A stretch of 64,000 nt of DNA from Nostoc sp. JL33 (GTDB lineage: Bacteria; Cyanobacteriota; Cyanobacteriia; Cyanobacteriales; Nostocaceae), in NCBI RefSeq assembly GCF_017114985.1, contig NZ_JABXKP010000082.1, positions 27,942 to 91,941 of the forward strand. Direction: 5' to 3'. Below are positions 15,547 to 24,061 of this stretch, piece by piece. The position numbers and the translations under genes are program-made. Below the pieces are notes generated by a model. It did not search any database and had not been told where the DNA came from. It worked only from the letters and a program-made list of their open reading frames with translations. Numbering within the stretch: the stretch's first letter is position 1; the number at the start of each line of letters is the position of its first letter.

Positions 15547-16938
15547 ATGACGAATAATAAAATTTCCTTGGTAGAACTAATCCAAATTTTTGCAGAATAT
15601 CGCAACAATATTATCGTCAATATAAAGCACCTGCAAGAACATTATCAAAGAACAGGTATCAAGCGGGTTAAAGGTGTGAGAAACGAAAATGGAGAACTGC
15701 TCCAACCTTGGTTGAGAACAGAATATATCGATAATGCTGAGTATGTTGGTATGGGCGAGTTTCAGTTTAATCGCAATACTGCTACTATCAATATGCTTAT
15801 CAAACGTCAAGTCAAACTTGCCAAATTTGAAGACCAAACCCCTACTATTGAGGTAGCAGGTTTGCTAGTCAATGACCTCAATACCTTTAATAATTACACG
15901 ATTGTGAGTGACGGCAAAATAAATGTAAAGTCATTACAAGTCAAAATCAGTAGTAAAAAAGCCTTTAACTTACTAAAAGAAAAAGGCATACTGAATGCAG
16001 AAGAATTTAACTTTCGTGCTGAACATACCATTTACTTAGATAATTTACCGCTTGTAGCTGCTAATAGTCGTTACAGCAGTATTGATGGACTATTCAATGA
16101 ACTAGCAGAAATTAAAGTGCTGACTAGTATTATTTGCGCTCACTTGAAAAAGGAGTCAGATGTATTTATAGAGGCGCAGTTAGATGAATTTAAAAAGCAC
16201 TATCTCTCTAAGAATATTTACATCAACTTTCCTACAACTAACGAATACACAGACATCCATGAAGCTTTAGTTAATGGTACTCTTGACTCAAGATTGAGCT
16301 ATAAAATCGATATCGGCAGTCAAGATATTCTGAACCTGAGTAAGTTACATTCTGCTAACAAGTTTTTAGATAGAATGTATCGTTTTTATGACAAAGGAAC
16401 TGGAGAAATTATCATTAAGCCGAGTTTGGCGATCGCATTTAATCAGAATCTCGCTGTTAGGCACAGATTTCTGTCATCGCGCACCAAGATTACAAAAGTT
16501 GACGAATTGATGAAACCAATTTTTGATGATTTTCTTGGGCTTGAGCAAAATGGCATAGTTGTAGGTATTCTTAAGAAAGTTGGTGCTGATAGTTTGGCGC
16601 AGTTATTGCAGGAAAAGCAAGCTGGTAAGCAGATCGGCAAAGAGGAAATGGTTGCAGCTTTAACTATGGCAAATAAGAAGCTAGAACAATATGCAGAAAA
16701 TATCTACCAAGAGAAAATATCTCCCTTGGTATTTTACATTGGTTCTACGGGACTATTGCCAGATCAAATGGAAGCAAAAGCTATGACTGCTGAGGAAGTT
16801 GGCGCAAAATACCCAAATTTGCAATTTTCTAAAAATGAGCAAGAAGGTACTTTTTTTGCAGTTGGTGATAGTATTATCAGCATCTATGCCAAGACTGAAT
16901 ACTACAGTAAAAAGGTGGCTATCCTAAATCATTCGTGA
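15547..16938 (+). CDS. Conserved-looking hypothetical protein, 463 residues
   Basis: The start is set at the ATG at 15547 because ggaagg sits about 10 bp upstream; an in-frame ATG at 15532 is the alternative. The protein is soluble and charged with no signal peptide. It reads MTNNKISLVELIQIFAEYRN at the start, has a mixed alpha/beta middle, and a predicted helical stretch rich in Gln/Glu/Lys at about residues 360-395. The end resembles a small beta domain (GTFFAVGDSIISIYAKTEYY). I do not recognise the family. It stands alone between a repeat-rich spacer and a terminator. Confidence 0.8.
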   Translation: MTNNKISLVELIQIFAEYRNNIIVNIKHLQEHYQRTGIKRVKGVRNENGELLQPWLRTEYIDNAEYVGMGEFQFNRNTATINMLIKRQVKLAKFEDQTPTIEVAGLLVNDLNTFNNYTIVSDGKINVKSLQVKISSKKAFNLLKEKGILNAEEFNFRAEHTIYLDNLPLVAANSRYSSIDGLFNELAEIKVLTSIICAHLKKESDVFIEAQLDEFKKHYLSKNIYINFPTTNEYTDIHEALVNGTLDSRLSYKIDIGSQDILNLSKLHSANKFLDRMYRFYDKGTGEIIIKPSLAIAFNQNLAVRHRFLSSRTKITKVDELMKPIFDDFLGLEQNGIVVGILKKVGADSLAQLLQEKQAGKQIGKEEMVAALTMANKKLEQYAENIYQEKISPLVFYIGSTGLLPDQMEAKAMTAEEVGAKYPNLQFSKNEQEGTFFAVGDSIISIYAKTEYYSKKVAILNHS

Positions 16939-16946
16939 ACAACAAG

Positions 16947-16975
16947 ATCCCCGGCTTTTTTGATAAGTCGGGGAT
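16947..16975 (+). terminator. Probable intrinsic terminator
   Basis: An 11-bp stem (atccccggctt paired with aagtcggggat, one G-U) with a 7-nt loop lies 8 bp after the stop of the 463-residue gene. The following T tract is weak. Confidence 0.6.
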
Positions 16976-17307
16976 TTGTGGCTTTCAATTATCACAAATA
17001 ATATTTTAATTTTTAGTATATAAAAATTGAATTATCTTAGATGCAGCAGAGTATTTTAGTATAATTAAGTACTTGAAATTAAAAAATCACAAATCATAAA
17101 TAGATCAGCCTAACTGTATGTATAGTTTCATGTTTCTCTGACTCAAAACAGAGCCGCTATTGTCTTGTCAATTTGGGATATCACTAAGCATAAGTTAATT
17201 TTATTACCTGAAATAGCAATAGATTTACTAATAATCTTTAAGAAAATTACGCAGAAATCAACTTCAATGAGACAATCTGGCCTAATCTTCTCAACCCAAA
17301 GGAAGAC
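16976..17307. other. AT-rich spacer upstream of the DUF485/symporter operon
   Basis: About 330 bp of AT-rich sequence that must hold the operon promoter. I see no repeat element or hidden gene in it. Confidence 0.4.
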
Positions 17308-17583
17308 ATGAGCGATCGCACAAAGGCTCTCCAGGCTCTCGCGGCTGAACGTTGGCGGGTATCCCTGATTCTCACTGGAGCCATGATGTTTATTTACTTT
17401 GGCTTTATCTTGCTAATTGCATTCAATAAGCCCCTGCTGGGGTCATTAATAGTTCCTGGCCTCAGCCTGGGAATTTTACTAGGGGCGCTGGTAATTGTCT
17501 CAGCATGGGTATTAATTTTTATCTACGTGCGCTGGGCAAATAGCAGTTACGACGACCAAATCGCCAGGTTGACACGCAAGTAA
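17308..17583 (+). CDS. DUF485 family membrane protein (YjcH-like)
   Basis: The 91-residue protein has two membrane helices (about 22-45 and 55-78), flanked by a charged N-terminus (RTKALQALAAERWRVSL) and a C-terminal YVRWANSSYDDQIARL, the typical DUF485 ending. DUF485 genes routinely precede sodium/solute symporter genes of the ActP type, as here (55 bp spacing). It is presumably an accessory subunit. Confidence 0.92.
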   Translation: MSDRTKALQALAAERWRVSLILTGAMMFIYFGFILLIAFNKPLLGSLIVPGLSLGILLGALVIVSAWVLIFIYVRWANSSYDDQIARLTRK

Positions 17584-17637
17584 ATTAGCTATTAGCAATT
17601 TCTAATCCCAAATCCAAAATACTAAACCAAAAAAAGC

Positions 17638-19206
17638 ATGAATAGTGTGTGGTTCGATCTGCCACTAGCGGCGGATATTACCAGTCTTGGTAAGTTTAAC
17701 CCGTTGGCGATCGCTTTCTTTTTTCTGTTTGTTGCCAGTTCTTTAGGCATTACTTTTTGGGCGGCAAAGCTCACCAAAAATACGGCACAATTCTATACAG
17801 CTGGTGGTAAAATTAGCGGTTTCCAAAATGGGCTGGCCCTAGCGGGAGACTTCATGAGTGCAGCTAGCTTTTTAGGTATCGCTGGACTGGTGGCACTCAA
17901 TGGCTTTGACGGCTTAATTTATTCTATCGGCTTCTTGGTGGGCTGGCCGATTGTCATGTTCCTAATTGCCGAACCACTACGTAACTTAGGTAAATACACC
18001 TTTGCCGATGTAGTGGCTTTTCGCTTGCAGCAAAAACCTGTACGTATCGCCTCTGCGATCGGAACGCTGGTAGTGATTAGCTTTTACTTAATTGCCCAGA
18101 TGGTAGGCGCTGGTGAATTAATCAAACTATTGTTTGGCTTTGATTATGAATTAGCTGTGGTCATCGTCGGTTGCGTGATGATGGCTTACGTGATTTTTGG
18201 CGGAATGATTGCCACCACTTGGGTACAAATTATCAAAGCAGTTCTGTTGCTCGGCGGAACCATCTTACTAGCTATCTTGGTACTGGCACGATTTGGCTTT
18301 AACCCGATCGCTCTTTTCGCCGCTGCATCCCAAAAGTATACAGGTGTATTAGCTCCGGGCAAACTAGTTTCTGATCCCTTGGATGCCATCTCCTTGGGGA
18401 TGTCGTTGATGTTCGGCACTGCTGGACTACCCCACATCCTGATGCGTTTTTACACAGTACCCGATGCCAAAGCAGCGCGGCTCTCAGTTACTTATGCCAC
18501 AGCTATTATTGGCGTTTTTTATCTCCTTACCTTCATCCTGGGCTTTGGAGCGATGGTGTTAGTCGGTCAAGATGCCATCAAGCAAATTGGTACTGGTGGT
18601 AATATGGCTGCGCCGATGTTAGCAGAATTTCTCGGTGGTGATGCTTTCTTAGGCTTTATTGCTGCTGTTTCCTTTGCGACGATTTTGGCAGTTGTCGCTG
18701 GGTTGACACTTTCAGGTGCAGCTGCATTATCCCACGATTTGTGGGTGAACGTGGTGCGATCGGGTCATGCTGACGAGTCAGAACAGCTGAAAGTGGCTCG
18801 CGGTGCAACAATGCTTTTGGGGTTAGTGGCGATATTCCTGGGCATCTTGTTTAAAGGGCAAAACGTCGCTTATATGGTAGGTTTAGCATTTGCGATCGCA
18901 GCTAGTGCAAACTTCCCAGCGTTGCTCTTATCAATGCTTTGGCGACGCTTCACCACCAACGGGGCGGTTGCGAGTATGTTAGTAGGTACTCTCTCCTCTT
19001 TAGTGCTAATTTATTTGTCACCCACCATTCAAGTAACGATTCTCAAGCACGCTTCTGCACCCTTTCCGTTGAAAAATCCGGGATTAGTTACTATTCCCCT
19101 AGCGTTTATTGTGGCGATCGTCGTTTCACTATTAAGTACTGAACAGCAGGCACTAGACAAATTTGCGGAAGTTGAGGATCGCATCCACATTGGTTCTGGG
19201 ATGTGA
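17638..19206 (+). CDS. actP: Sodium:solute symporter, ActP (acetate permease-like) subfamily
   Basis: The 522-residue protein has about 13 membrane helices. The subfamily pattern is clear: FYTAGGKISGFQNGLALAGD FMSAASFLGI near residues 55-85, GTAGLPHILMRFYTVPDAK near 262-280, and SHDLWVNVV after TLSGAAA. SSS-family carriers couple Na+ to uptake of monocarboxylates such as acetate or pyruvate. It is co-transcribed with the DUF485 gene upstream. The exact substrate is not readable from sequence. An imperfect hairpin (agcggcgaaagccgct) follows at 19233-19248 before the convergent diiron gene. Confidence 0.92.
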   Translation: MNSVWFDLPLAADITSLGKFNPLAIAFFFLFVASSLGITFWAAKLTKNTAQFYTAGGKISGFQNGLALAGDFMSAASFLGIAGLVALNGFDGLIYSIGFLVGWPIVMFLIAEPLRNLGKYTFADVVAFRLQQKPVRIASAIGTLVVISFYLIAQMVGAGELIKLLFGFDYELAVVIVGCVMMAYVIFGGMIATTWVQIIKAVLLLGGTILLAILVLARFGFNPIALFAAASQKYTGVLAPGKLVSDPLDAISLGMSLMFGTAGLPHILMRFYTVPDAKAARLSVTYATAIIGVFYLLTFILGFGAMVLVGQDAIKQIGTGGNMAAPMLAEFLGGDAFLGFIAAVSFATILAVVAGLTLSGAAALSHDLWVNVVRSGHADESEQLKVARGATMLLGLVAIFLGILFKGQNVAYMVGLAFAIAASANFPALLLSMLWRRFTTNGAVASMLVGTLSSLVLIYLSPTIQVTILKHASAPFPLKNPGLVTIPLAFIVAIVVSLLSTEQQALDKFAEVEDRIHIGSGM

Positions 19207-19232
19207 TGAATGTCAAAGCATAAACAAGTCTA

Positions 19233-19248
19233 AGCGGCGAAAGCCGCT
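19233..19248. terminator. Small GNRA-loop hairpin between convergent genes
   Basis: The palindrome agcggc-gaaa-gccgct lies between convergent stops. It lacks a T tract on either strand, so terminator function is uncertain. Confidence 0.35.
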
Positions 19249-19296
19249 CAGAACTAGCGTGGAAACTGATTTGTTGCACTAGGTAAACCTAAACAG

Positions 19297-20082
19297 TTAC
19301 GAGCGATCTTGTGTCCGTAAAACAGTAGTGCCCACAGAATCTGCTAATTCCATATCTTCTAAAAACATTTCATTAACAGTCCTTTGACGGTAAATCATCA
19401 TTTCCCGCACCCAAGAGCCATGACCTTGCTCCATGTACTTACCAATACAGTAACCAGAGTACTCAATATGCTTAGTTTCATCGAAAATTAACAAATCAGA
19501 CATGCGAGTTACTTTTGCTAAGTTATTAGGTGTAGCATATGCTTGCAGTACTGGACGCAACAATAATTGTAGGATCAATGCCCGAATTTCTAAGAGATTG
19601 ATTTGGATAATCTCATCCATCACCAACTTTTCATCCATTATCTGAGCCGAAGAAATGGGTACTAGGGGCGGATGCTTATGGTGATAGTATTGCGGAGAAA
19701 AGGCTTTCAACTGTGTGCGGAAATCTGCTTCTATTTTCGTCGGAAAAATAATATTCAACAGTGCCACAAACATTAGTGAGTGGCGCGACTCATCAATCGA
19801 GTGATTTCTCACCAACTGGGCAAACTCCTGATTTTCTATCTGTTCGGAGAATTGCCAAACTTGTTTAGAACCAGTTCCTTCTTCAGCGACGTTAGTAATC
19901 AGGGAATTAGAGAACCACTCAGCATTACGAGCAAACTGACGATAGGAATTACCGTACCATGCCATACCGTGTGGTGGTGGATGAATTTCGCAAGCCTGTC
20001 TCAAAACACTTTGATAATCTTCAAGAATCTGGCAGTTATAACGTTGTAAATAATTGAGCGCCAACTCACTAACATTGTTCAT
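19297..20082 (-). CDS. Ferritin-like diiron protein (putative oxygenase/oxidase) next to a double-glycine peptide
   Basis: The 261-residue helical protein carries two ExxH motifs, ESRH (98-101) and ETKH (202-205). Single glutamates at positions consistent with the other two iron-ligand helices are in the ITNVAEEGT and INLLEIRA segments. This E...ExxH...E...ExxH layout is that of four-helix diiron enzymes such as AurF-like N-oxygenases. No signal peptide. It lies downstream of, and on the same strand as, the peptide gene at 20343-20576, with a 179-bp MITE in the 260-bp gap. Acting on that peptide is an inference; a stand-alone redox role is possible. Confidence 0.78.
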   Translation of the reverse strand: MNNVSELALNYLQRYNCQILEDYQSVLRQACEIHPPPHGMAWYGNSYRQFARNAEWFSNSLITNVAEEGTGSKQVWQFSEQIENQEFAQLVRNHSIDESRHSLMFVALLNIIFPTKIEADFRTQLKAFSPQYYHHKHPPLVPISSAQIMDEKLVMDEIIQINLLEIRALILQLLLRPVLQAYATPNNLAKVTRMSDLLIFDETKHIEYSGYCIGKYMEQGHGSWVREMMIYRQRTVNEMFLEDMELADSVGTTVLRTQDRS

Positions 20083-20156
20083 ATATTTTATCTAAAAAAA
20101 ACTATATAGCATTCCTTAGAGGATATTTTAAAAGTATTGGGCGAATATAATTCGCT

Positions 20157-20335
20157 ATTAGGACTTACGCAAGAGTTACGGAATAACGTAGACGCGGAGC
20201 GGTGAAGCAGCGCGGTCTTGGGGGTTTCCCCCATGAGCGACTGCTGAACCCGAAGGGCTTGCCGCAGGCTACCACTCCAGGCGCAGAGGACACGGAGAAA
20301 TAGGAGTTTGAGAGATATTTTGCGTAAGTCCTAAT
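20157..20335. mobile_element. MITE with perfect 16-bp terminal inverted repeats
   Basis: Left end attaggacttacgcaa (20157-20172) and right end ttgcgtaagtcctaat (20320-20335) are exact inverse complements, enclosing 179 bp with no coding capacity. The interior carries other short repeats (gcggagcggtgaagcagcgc, ggtttccccc). It inserted between the candidate RiPP precursor and the diiron gene, ending 7 bp from the precursor stop codon. Confidence 0.92.
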
Positions 20336-20342
20336 TTAATGA

Positions 20343-20576
20343 TTAATCGTGCTTGGATTTGGGTGGTACTGCAACGATTCTAATTGGAAAAGGGTGCTTG
20401 GGTGTTACTGCAACGATTAGAATTCCAAAAGGGCGCTTCGGAAGGGATGGACACTTACTACTATTCGAGGTATCTACTGGCACGCTTGTACCACCTTTGA
20501 TTGCCTCCATGTCTTCTGGACTTAAATCAAAACTAATTAGTTCGTTATCTAAATTCTCTAGGTTTATATTTTCCAT
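20343..20576 (-). CDS. Candidate RiPP/bacteriocin-like precursor with double-glycine leader
   Basis: The 77-residue peptide has an acidic leader (residues 1-29) ending DLSPEDMEAIKGG, the classical double-glycine cleavage motif of peptides exported by C39-protease ABC transporters and of many RiPP leaders. The 48-residue remainder holds SSKCPSLP, then two tandem 13-residue units, KRPFGILIVAVTP and KHPFPIRIVAVPP (9 of 13 identical), then KSKHD. The repeats are visible in DNA as a 39-bp duplication at about 20358-20436. The overlapping plus-strand frame is an antisense shadow. No transporter or cyclase gene is adjacent; the diiron gene is the only partner seen. Confidence 0.72.
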   Translation of the reverse strand: MENINLENLDNELISFDLSPEDMEAIKGGTSVPVDTSNSSKCPSLPKRPFGILIVAVTPKHPFPIRIVAVPPKSKHD

Positions 20577-21010
20577 TTTTTTAACCTCAATTTAATTAGT
20601 ACCAACTGGAAATGATCTCTAAATACACAAGCTTATTTCTGAGTTCAAAAACTTAAACAACGCTTTTCAAGAATTCGTTGCTTAATTTATTTTGAAGATT
20701 CGCCATTCTTTTACAAACTAGCATTATTACTGCACCGTTTGGCAATTATTACATTATGTAAAAGAGACATAAGTAATTTATTTTTACTCGAATATTAATA
20801 GTAGCTAGGTCGAAGGCAAATGGCACGCTTGAAAAGCTGAAAGCTATGAAAGAAAAAAAGGATTGCAGCCTTTCAATGCCAGTAGCGCTTTTTTCGAGGC
20901 TCAATGACTCCAAGAGGCTGCGTCAACGGATAGCGCAGCCCGCCGCAGTGAAAAGTCGGAGCTGCGGCTTTTGCCGTAGATGCAAAGCGGTGAAGCAGCC
21001 CTGCTTTTGC
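20577..21010. other. Spacer: promoter side of the peptide gene plus nested repeats
   Basis: The first 200 bp are AT-rich and should contain the minus-strand promoter of the peptide gene. From about 20830 to 21005 there is a patchwork of short repeats (ggatagcgcagcccgccgca, gatgcaaagcggtgaagcag) also seen at 5990 and 20205. The 69-codon plus frame there is not protein-like. Confidence 0.5.
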
Positions 21011-21853
21011 CTACTGTCCAAGTTCTTTGATGTTATTCGTCACTTGTTGGTATAAGTCATTGTTACCCTGACTTTGAAAAATGTTTGCTGCTTGTTGTAA
21101 GTCCTTGAGTGCCCCTTGTTTGTCTCCATTGGTGGCGCGGGCATTTCCCCGGTTATTGTAAGCAGGGGCAAAGTTAGGATTGAGGCGAATAGCTTGATTG
21201 TAATCTTCGATCGCCCCCTGTGGATCTCCATTGGCAGCACGGGCATTTCCCCGGTTATTGTAGGCGATCGCATATTTGGGGTTGAGGAGAACCGCTTGGT
21301 CAAAATCATCTAACGCCCCTCTTTTTTCTCCCAAGGCGGCGTAGGCATTTGCCCGGTTATTGTAGGCTTCGGCATAGTTGGGATTCAGACGAATCGCTTC
21401 ACTGTAATCTTTAACTGCTTCTCTGTTACCTCCTAGTGAGGCGCGGGCATTCCCCAGGTTATTGTAGGCTTCGGCATCGTTAGGATTGATCCGAAGTGCT
21501 TGATTGTAATCTGCGATCGCTTTTTCCTTGTCTCCCAAATCAAAGTAGGCTAATCCTCGGCCGTTGTAGGCAGCGCCATATTGAGAATTTTCAGCAATTG
21601 CCTTACTATAGGAAGCGATCGCAGCTTGCAAGTCGCCGTTTAAATGCTGATTCTTTCCCTGAATATAGAATTCCCCACCAATGGCTGTTGTCGCTGAACG
21701 ACGGCTAGGTGGAGTGACTCCTATTTCTGTCACCAATACATTGTCATTCTTACTACAAGAAACACTGCTAATTGCAGTCAATGTAGTAAAAATAGCTATG
21801 GTAAATAAAGTATTTACCCTTGTTCGCTTTTGCCCAAATAAACGCCGTCTCAT
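21011..21853 (-). CDS. TPR-repeat lipoprotein
   Basis: The 280-residue protein starts with an Arg/Lys-rich signal sequence, hydrophobic FTIAIFTTLTAISSV and then SCSKND, a plausible lipobox Cys near residue 33. About six TPRs follow (residues 65-265), each close to the consensus AYNNRGNARAxxGDxxGAIxDYxxAIRLNPN. TPRs are protein-interaction scaffolds; no enzymatic domain is present. Repeat units are so alike that the DNA is repetitive as well. Function unknown, probably periplasmic. Confidence 0.85.
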   Translation of the reverse strand: MRRRLFGQKRTRVNTLFTIAIFTTLTAISSVSCSKNDNVLVTEIGVTPPSRRSATTAIGGEFYIQGKNQHLNGDLQAAIASYSKAIAENSQYGAAYNGRGLAYFDLGDKEKAIADYNQALRINPNDAEAYNNLGNARASLGGNREAVKDYSEAIRLNPNYAEAYNNRANAYAALGEKRGALDDFDQAVLLNPKYAIAYNNRGNARAANGDPQGAIEDYNQAIRLNPNFAPAYNNRGNARATNGDKQGALKDLQQAANIFQSQGNNDLYQQVTNNIKELGQ

Positions 21854-22079
21854 AAGTTAATATAAACTGCCATAACACCTGAACAAAATTACTACCAAAA
21901 TCTAGATTTTAATTCTTGAACCCAATAATTATTTTACTTTTGATATAAGTCTAAAATCAATTTACAAAATTCTCTGATATTCAATAGCTTTATTTAATGG
22001 TTATTTCTAAAAGCAATTATTAACTATCAAGTATAAAACTTGCTATATAAATTCTGGCATTTGTAGCCAGATTAACAAT

Positions 22080-23000
22080 TTACTCATCCTCAGTTTCACT
22101 CTCTTGAGTTTTGGGATTTAGCCGCCAAGAGGTAGTTTTGTCAATATCTACAGACAGATGTTCCAGATTTGGCCCTAAATCTTTTTGAAGTTTCTGAGTT
22201 AGTGTGATCGGAAAATCTAAATTAATACCTTCACTTTGTGCTAGCCTTGCCAATTCTGTAAATGCAGCTTTGACTGTAGTACGCTCATAACTAGTCAGCT
22301 TGTAATTAGAAGTTTCCAATATATTCTGAGCTTGCATGGCTTTTTTCATGCGTTCTTCTAAATGCTCAAATTCTGAACTCAACAACTTCCATTGCTGCTC
22401 AAGTTCCGAGTATCTGGTACTTAGTGATATTAAGTCTTCCGTTGCAGAGTCCGGGTAGGCTTGGGCTTGTAATCCTAACAAATTTAAGTGGATTTGAGCA
22501 AGATAAATGCAGTCTAGGTAAGCATACTCTATCTGTTCTTCAGTCAGGGGACGTTTTCCCCAATCGCTTTTTTGTTCTTGTTTGTCGATATTGTTAAAGC
22601 TACAAAGTGCTGTAGCTATGGTCTTGAGTTGGTAATTGGGTAATGGTAAAAGATAGTAGGGAATTTTTTTTGCTATTTCCAAAGTGCAAGTAATATTTTT
22701 GGCTTTCTTGTTACCGAGAAGCTTTAGATCATAACTGGCGTTATGAAAAACTTTTTCAATTGCAGAATTTATCATAATTTCATCAATAAATTCAGATATA
22801 ATGTTAGGCTGATCTAGGACATCTAAAAGGTAGACGCGATCGCCACTCATATCTTTAGGATTATCTAATACCTGAATCAGCGATAGTCGCGGATTACGAC
22901 TTTTATAGTCAGCCACTTCTGTATCTATCCACAGCGTTTTAGCGTTGGTATATTCAGCAACAATGGCACGAATTTCGTGGGCGGAAGTAAGGTACGGCAT
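22080..23000 (-). CDS. RNase D-like 3'-5' exonuclease (DEDDy)
   Basis: The 306-residue protein contains the DEDD motifs: LWIDTEVADY (Exo I, residues about 24-33), VFHNASYDLKLLG (Exo II, about 84-96), and EEQIEYAYLDCIYLAQIHL (Exo III with Tyr, about 154-172). The second half is a helical region with charged coils (about 195-245) rather than a clear HRDC domain. Family enzymes trim structured RNA 3' ends. It is monocistronic, with a start at 23000 matching MPYLTSAHEIRAIV of relatives. Confidence 0.88.
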   Translation of the reverse strand: MPYLTSAHEIRAIVAEYTNAKTLWIDTEVADYKSRNPRLSLIQVLDNPKDMSGDRVYLLDVLDQPNIISEFIDEIMINSAIEKVFHNASYDLKLLGNKKAKNITCTLEIAKKIPYYLLPLPNYQLKTIATALCSFNNIDKQEQKSDWGKRPLTEEQIEYAYLDCIYLAQIHLNLLGLQAQAYPDSATEDLISLSTRYSELEQQWKLLSSEFEHLEERMKKAMQAQNILETSNYKLTSYERTTVKAAFTELARLAQSEGINLDFPITLTQKLQKDLGPNLEHLSVDIDKTTSWRLNPKTQESETEDE

Positions 23001-23472
23001 TGGCTAATATTTCCTGATATTTAGGGCATTGTAAGCAAGCCATAGTTTTCTAAAGTAACATTTTGTTGGTAATTTTGCTGGCACAGTATTGCAAAAACTT
23101 TCTTACTTTTGAGTTGCCGCAGCTACGGCCGTCGTAAACATCGCCAAACTGACTCAAATCTGATAACATCGAGTCACCACTGTGGGATGGCATAGTCTAC
23201 CATTGAGAAAGCTCCTCAGCATCTACGCGTTAAATTCATCGAGAGCTATAGGCTGTATGCAGAGCCATCCTGGTTAGCAGCCGCCATGAAAATTGAATTT
23301 GCATTTCTCAAAACTGGCCGAAAAATCTTAGCTTCAAGAAATCGTCCAAGCTTCAATTTTCAGTAACCTGAGTGCAAGCTTTGGGTACATTTACTGCTTC
23401 ACATTTGATTATTTTTTAACATCTGCTCCTCACCATGACACACACTTCAAGTACTCAATTCGGAGATAGATA
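23001..23472. other. Divergent spacer, no element recognised
   Basis: 472 bp between the minus-strand nuclease gene and the plus-strand BON gene, presumably with promoters for both. It contains the short repeat-like gccgcagctacggccgtcg at 23114-23133 but no gene, tRNA or clear terminator that I can see. Confidence 0.4.
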
Positions 23473-23934
23473 ATGAAAAAGCTAATTCCATTACTAGTTA
23501 GTAGCATTTTGTTAATTGGTACTTTTGGCTGCCAAGAGGCTCCTAAAACTGCTTCGGAAACTCCTAGCACTACTAATGAAGCCGCTCAACCAGCAGCAAC
23601 ACCAGCTTCGCAGATAAATCAAACTACTGCCAAAATTCCAGGAACAGAAACGACTCCTTTAGCAGCTAGCACAGACACTAAAGTTAAAACCGATGCTGAA
23701 AAAACGGCAGCAACCAAAGCCAAGGGCGACTTAAAAACCGAAGTTAGCAAAAAGCTGAACAAAGGCTTACCAGGCAATAAGTTACAAGTTGAAAACAAAG
23801 AGGGTGAAATTATCCTCAAAGGCACAGCAGCTTCTGTTGAAGAACTTCAAAAAGCTGAAACCTTGGCTAAAGAAGTTCAAGGTGTGAAGACAGTGAAGCT
23901 GGAAGCAAAAGTTGAAGCTGTGAAAAAGCCATAA
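23473..23934 (+). CDS. BON-domain lipoprotein
   Basis: The 153-residue protein has a lipoprotein signal ending IGTFGC (Cys20), a low-complexity Thr/Ala/Pro region (20-75), and a BON domain (about 80-150) with LKTEVSKKLNKGLPG, LQVENKEGEIILKGTA and AETLAKEVQGVKTVK. BON domains bind phospholipid or other envelope components and are common in OsmY-like stress proteins. It likely sits at the outer face of a membrane. It is followed by a long hairpin and an IS remnant. Confidence 0.88.
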   Translation: MKKLIPLLVSSILLIGTFGCQEAPKTASETPSTTNEAAQPAATPASQINQTTAKIPGTETTPLAASTDTKVKTDAEKTAATKAKGDLKTEVSKKLNKGLPGNKLQVENKEGEIILKGTAASVEELQKAETLAKEVQGVKTVKLEAKVEAVKKP

Positions 23935-24016
23935 AAGAATAACTGAAGAACCACATATGTTGTAGGGGCACAGAAAAAGCTCATTGGTGCCAACTTAAGC
24001 AAAAAGTCAGCATAAA

Positions 24017-24060
24017 ATGTATCACTAAGAACATCAATTTCGATGTTCTTAGTGATACAT
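24017..24060. repeat. Perfect 19-bp-stem hairpin at the start codon of an IS remnant
   Basis: atgtatcactaagaacatc and its exact complement gatgttcttagtgatacat enclose a 6-nt loop. It ends one base before the ATG of the IS4-type fragment. In transcripts entering from outside, such a hairpin would sequester the start site, a device known in several IS elements. Confidence 0.9.
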
Positions 24061-24061
24061 C

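Noticed and set aside
20353..20595. 80-codon plus-strand frame opposite the GG peptide
   Set aside because: Antisense shadow; it lacks a ribosome site, while the minus-strand frame has a recognisable leader motif.
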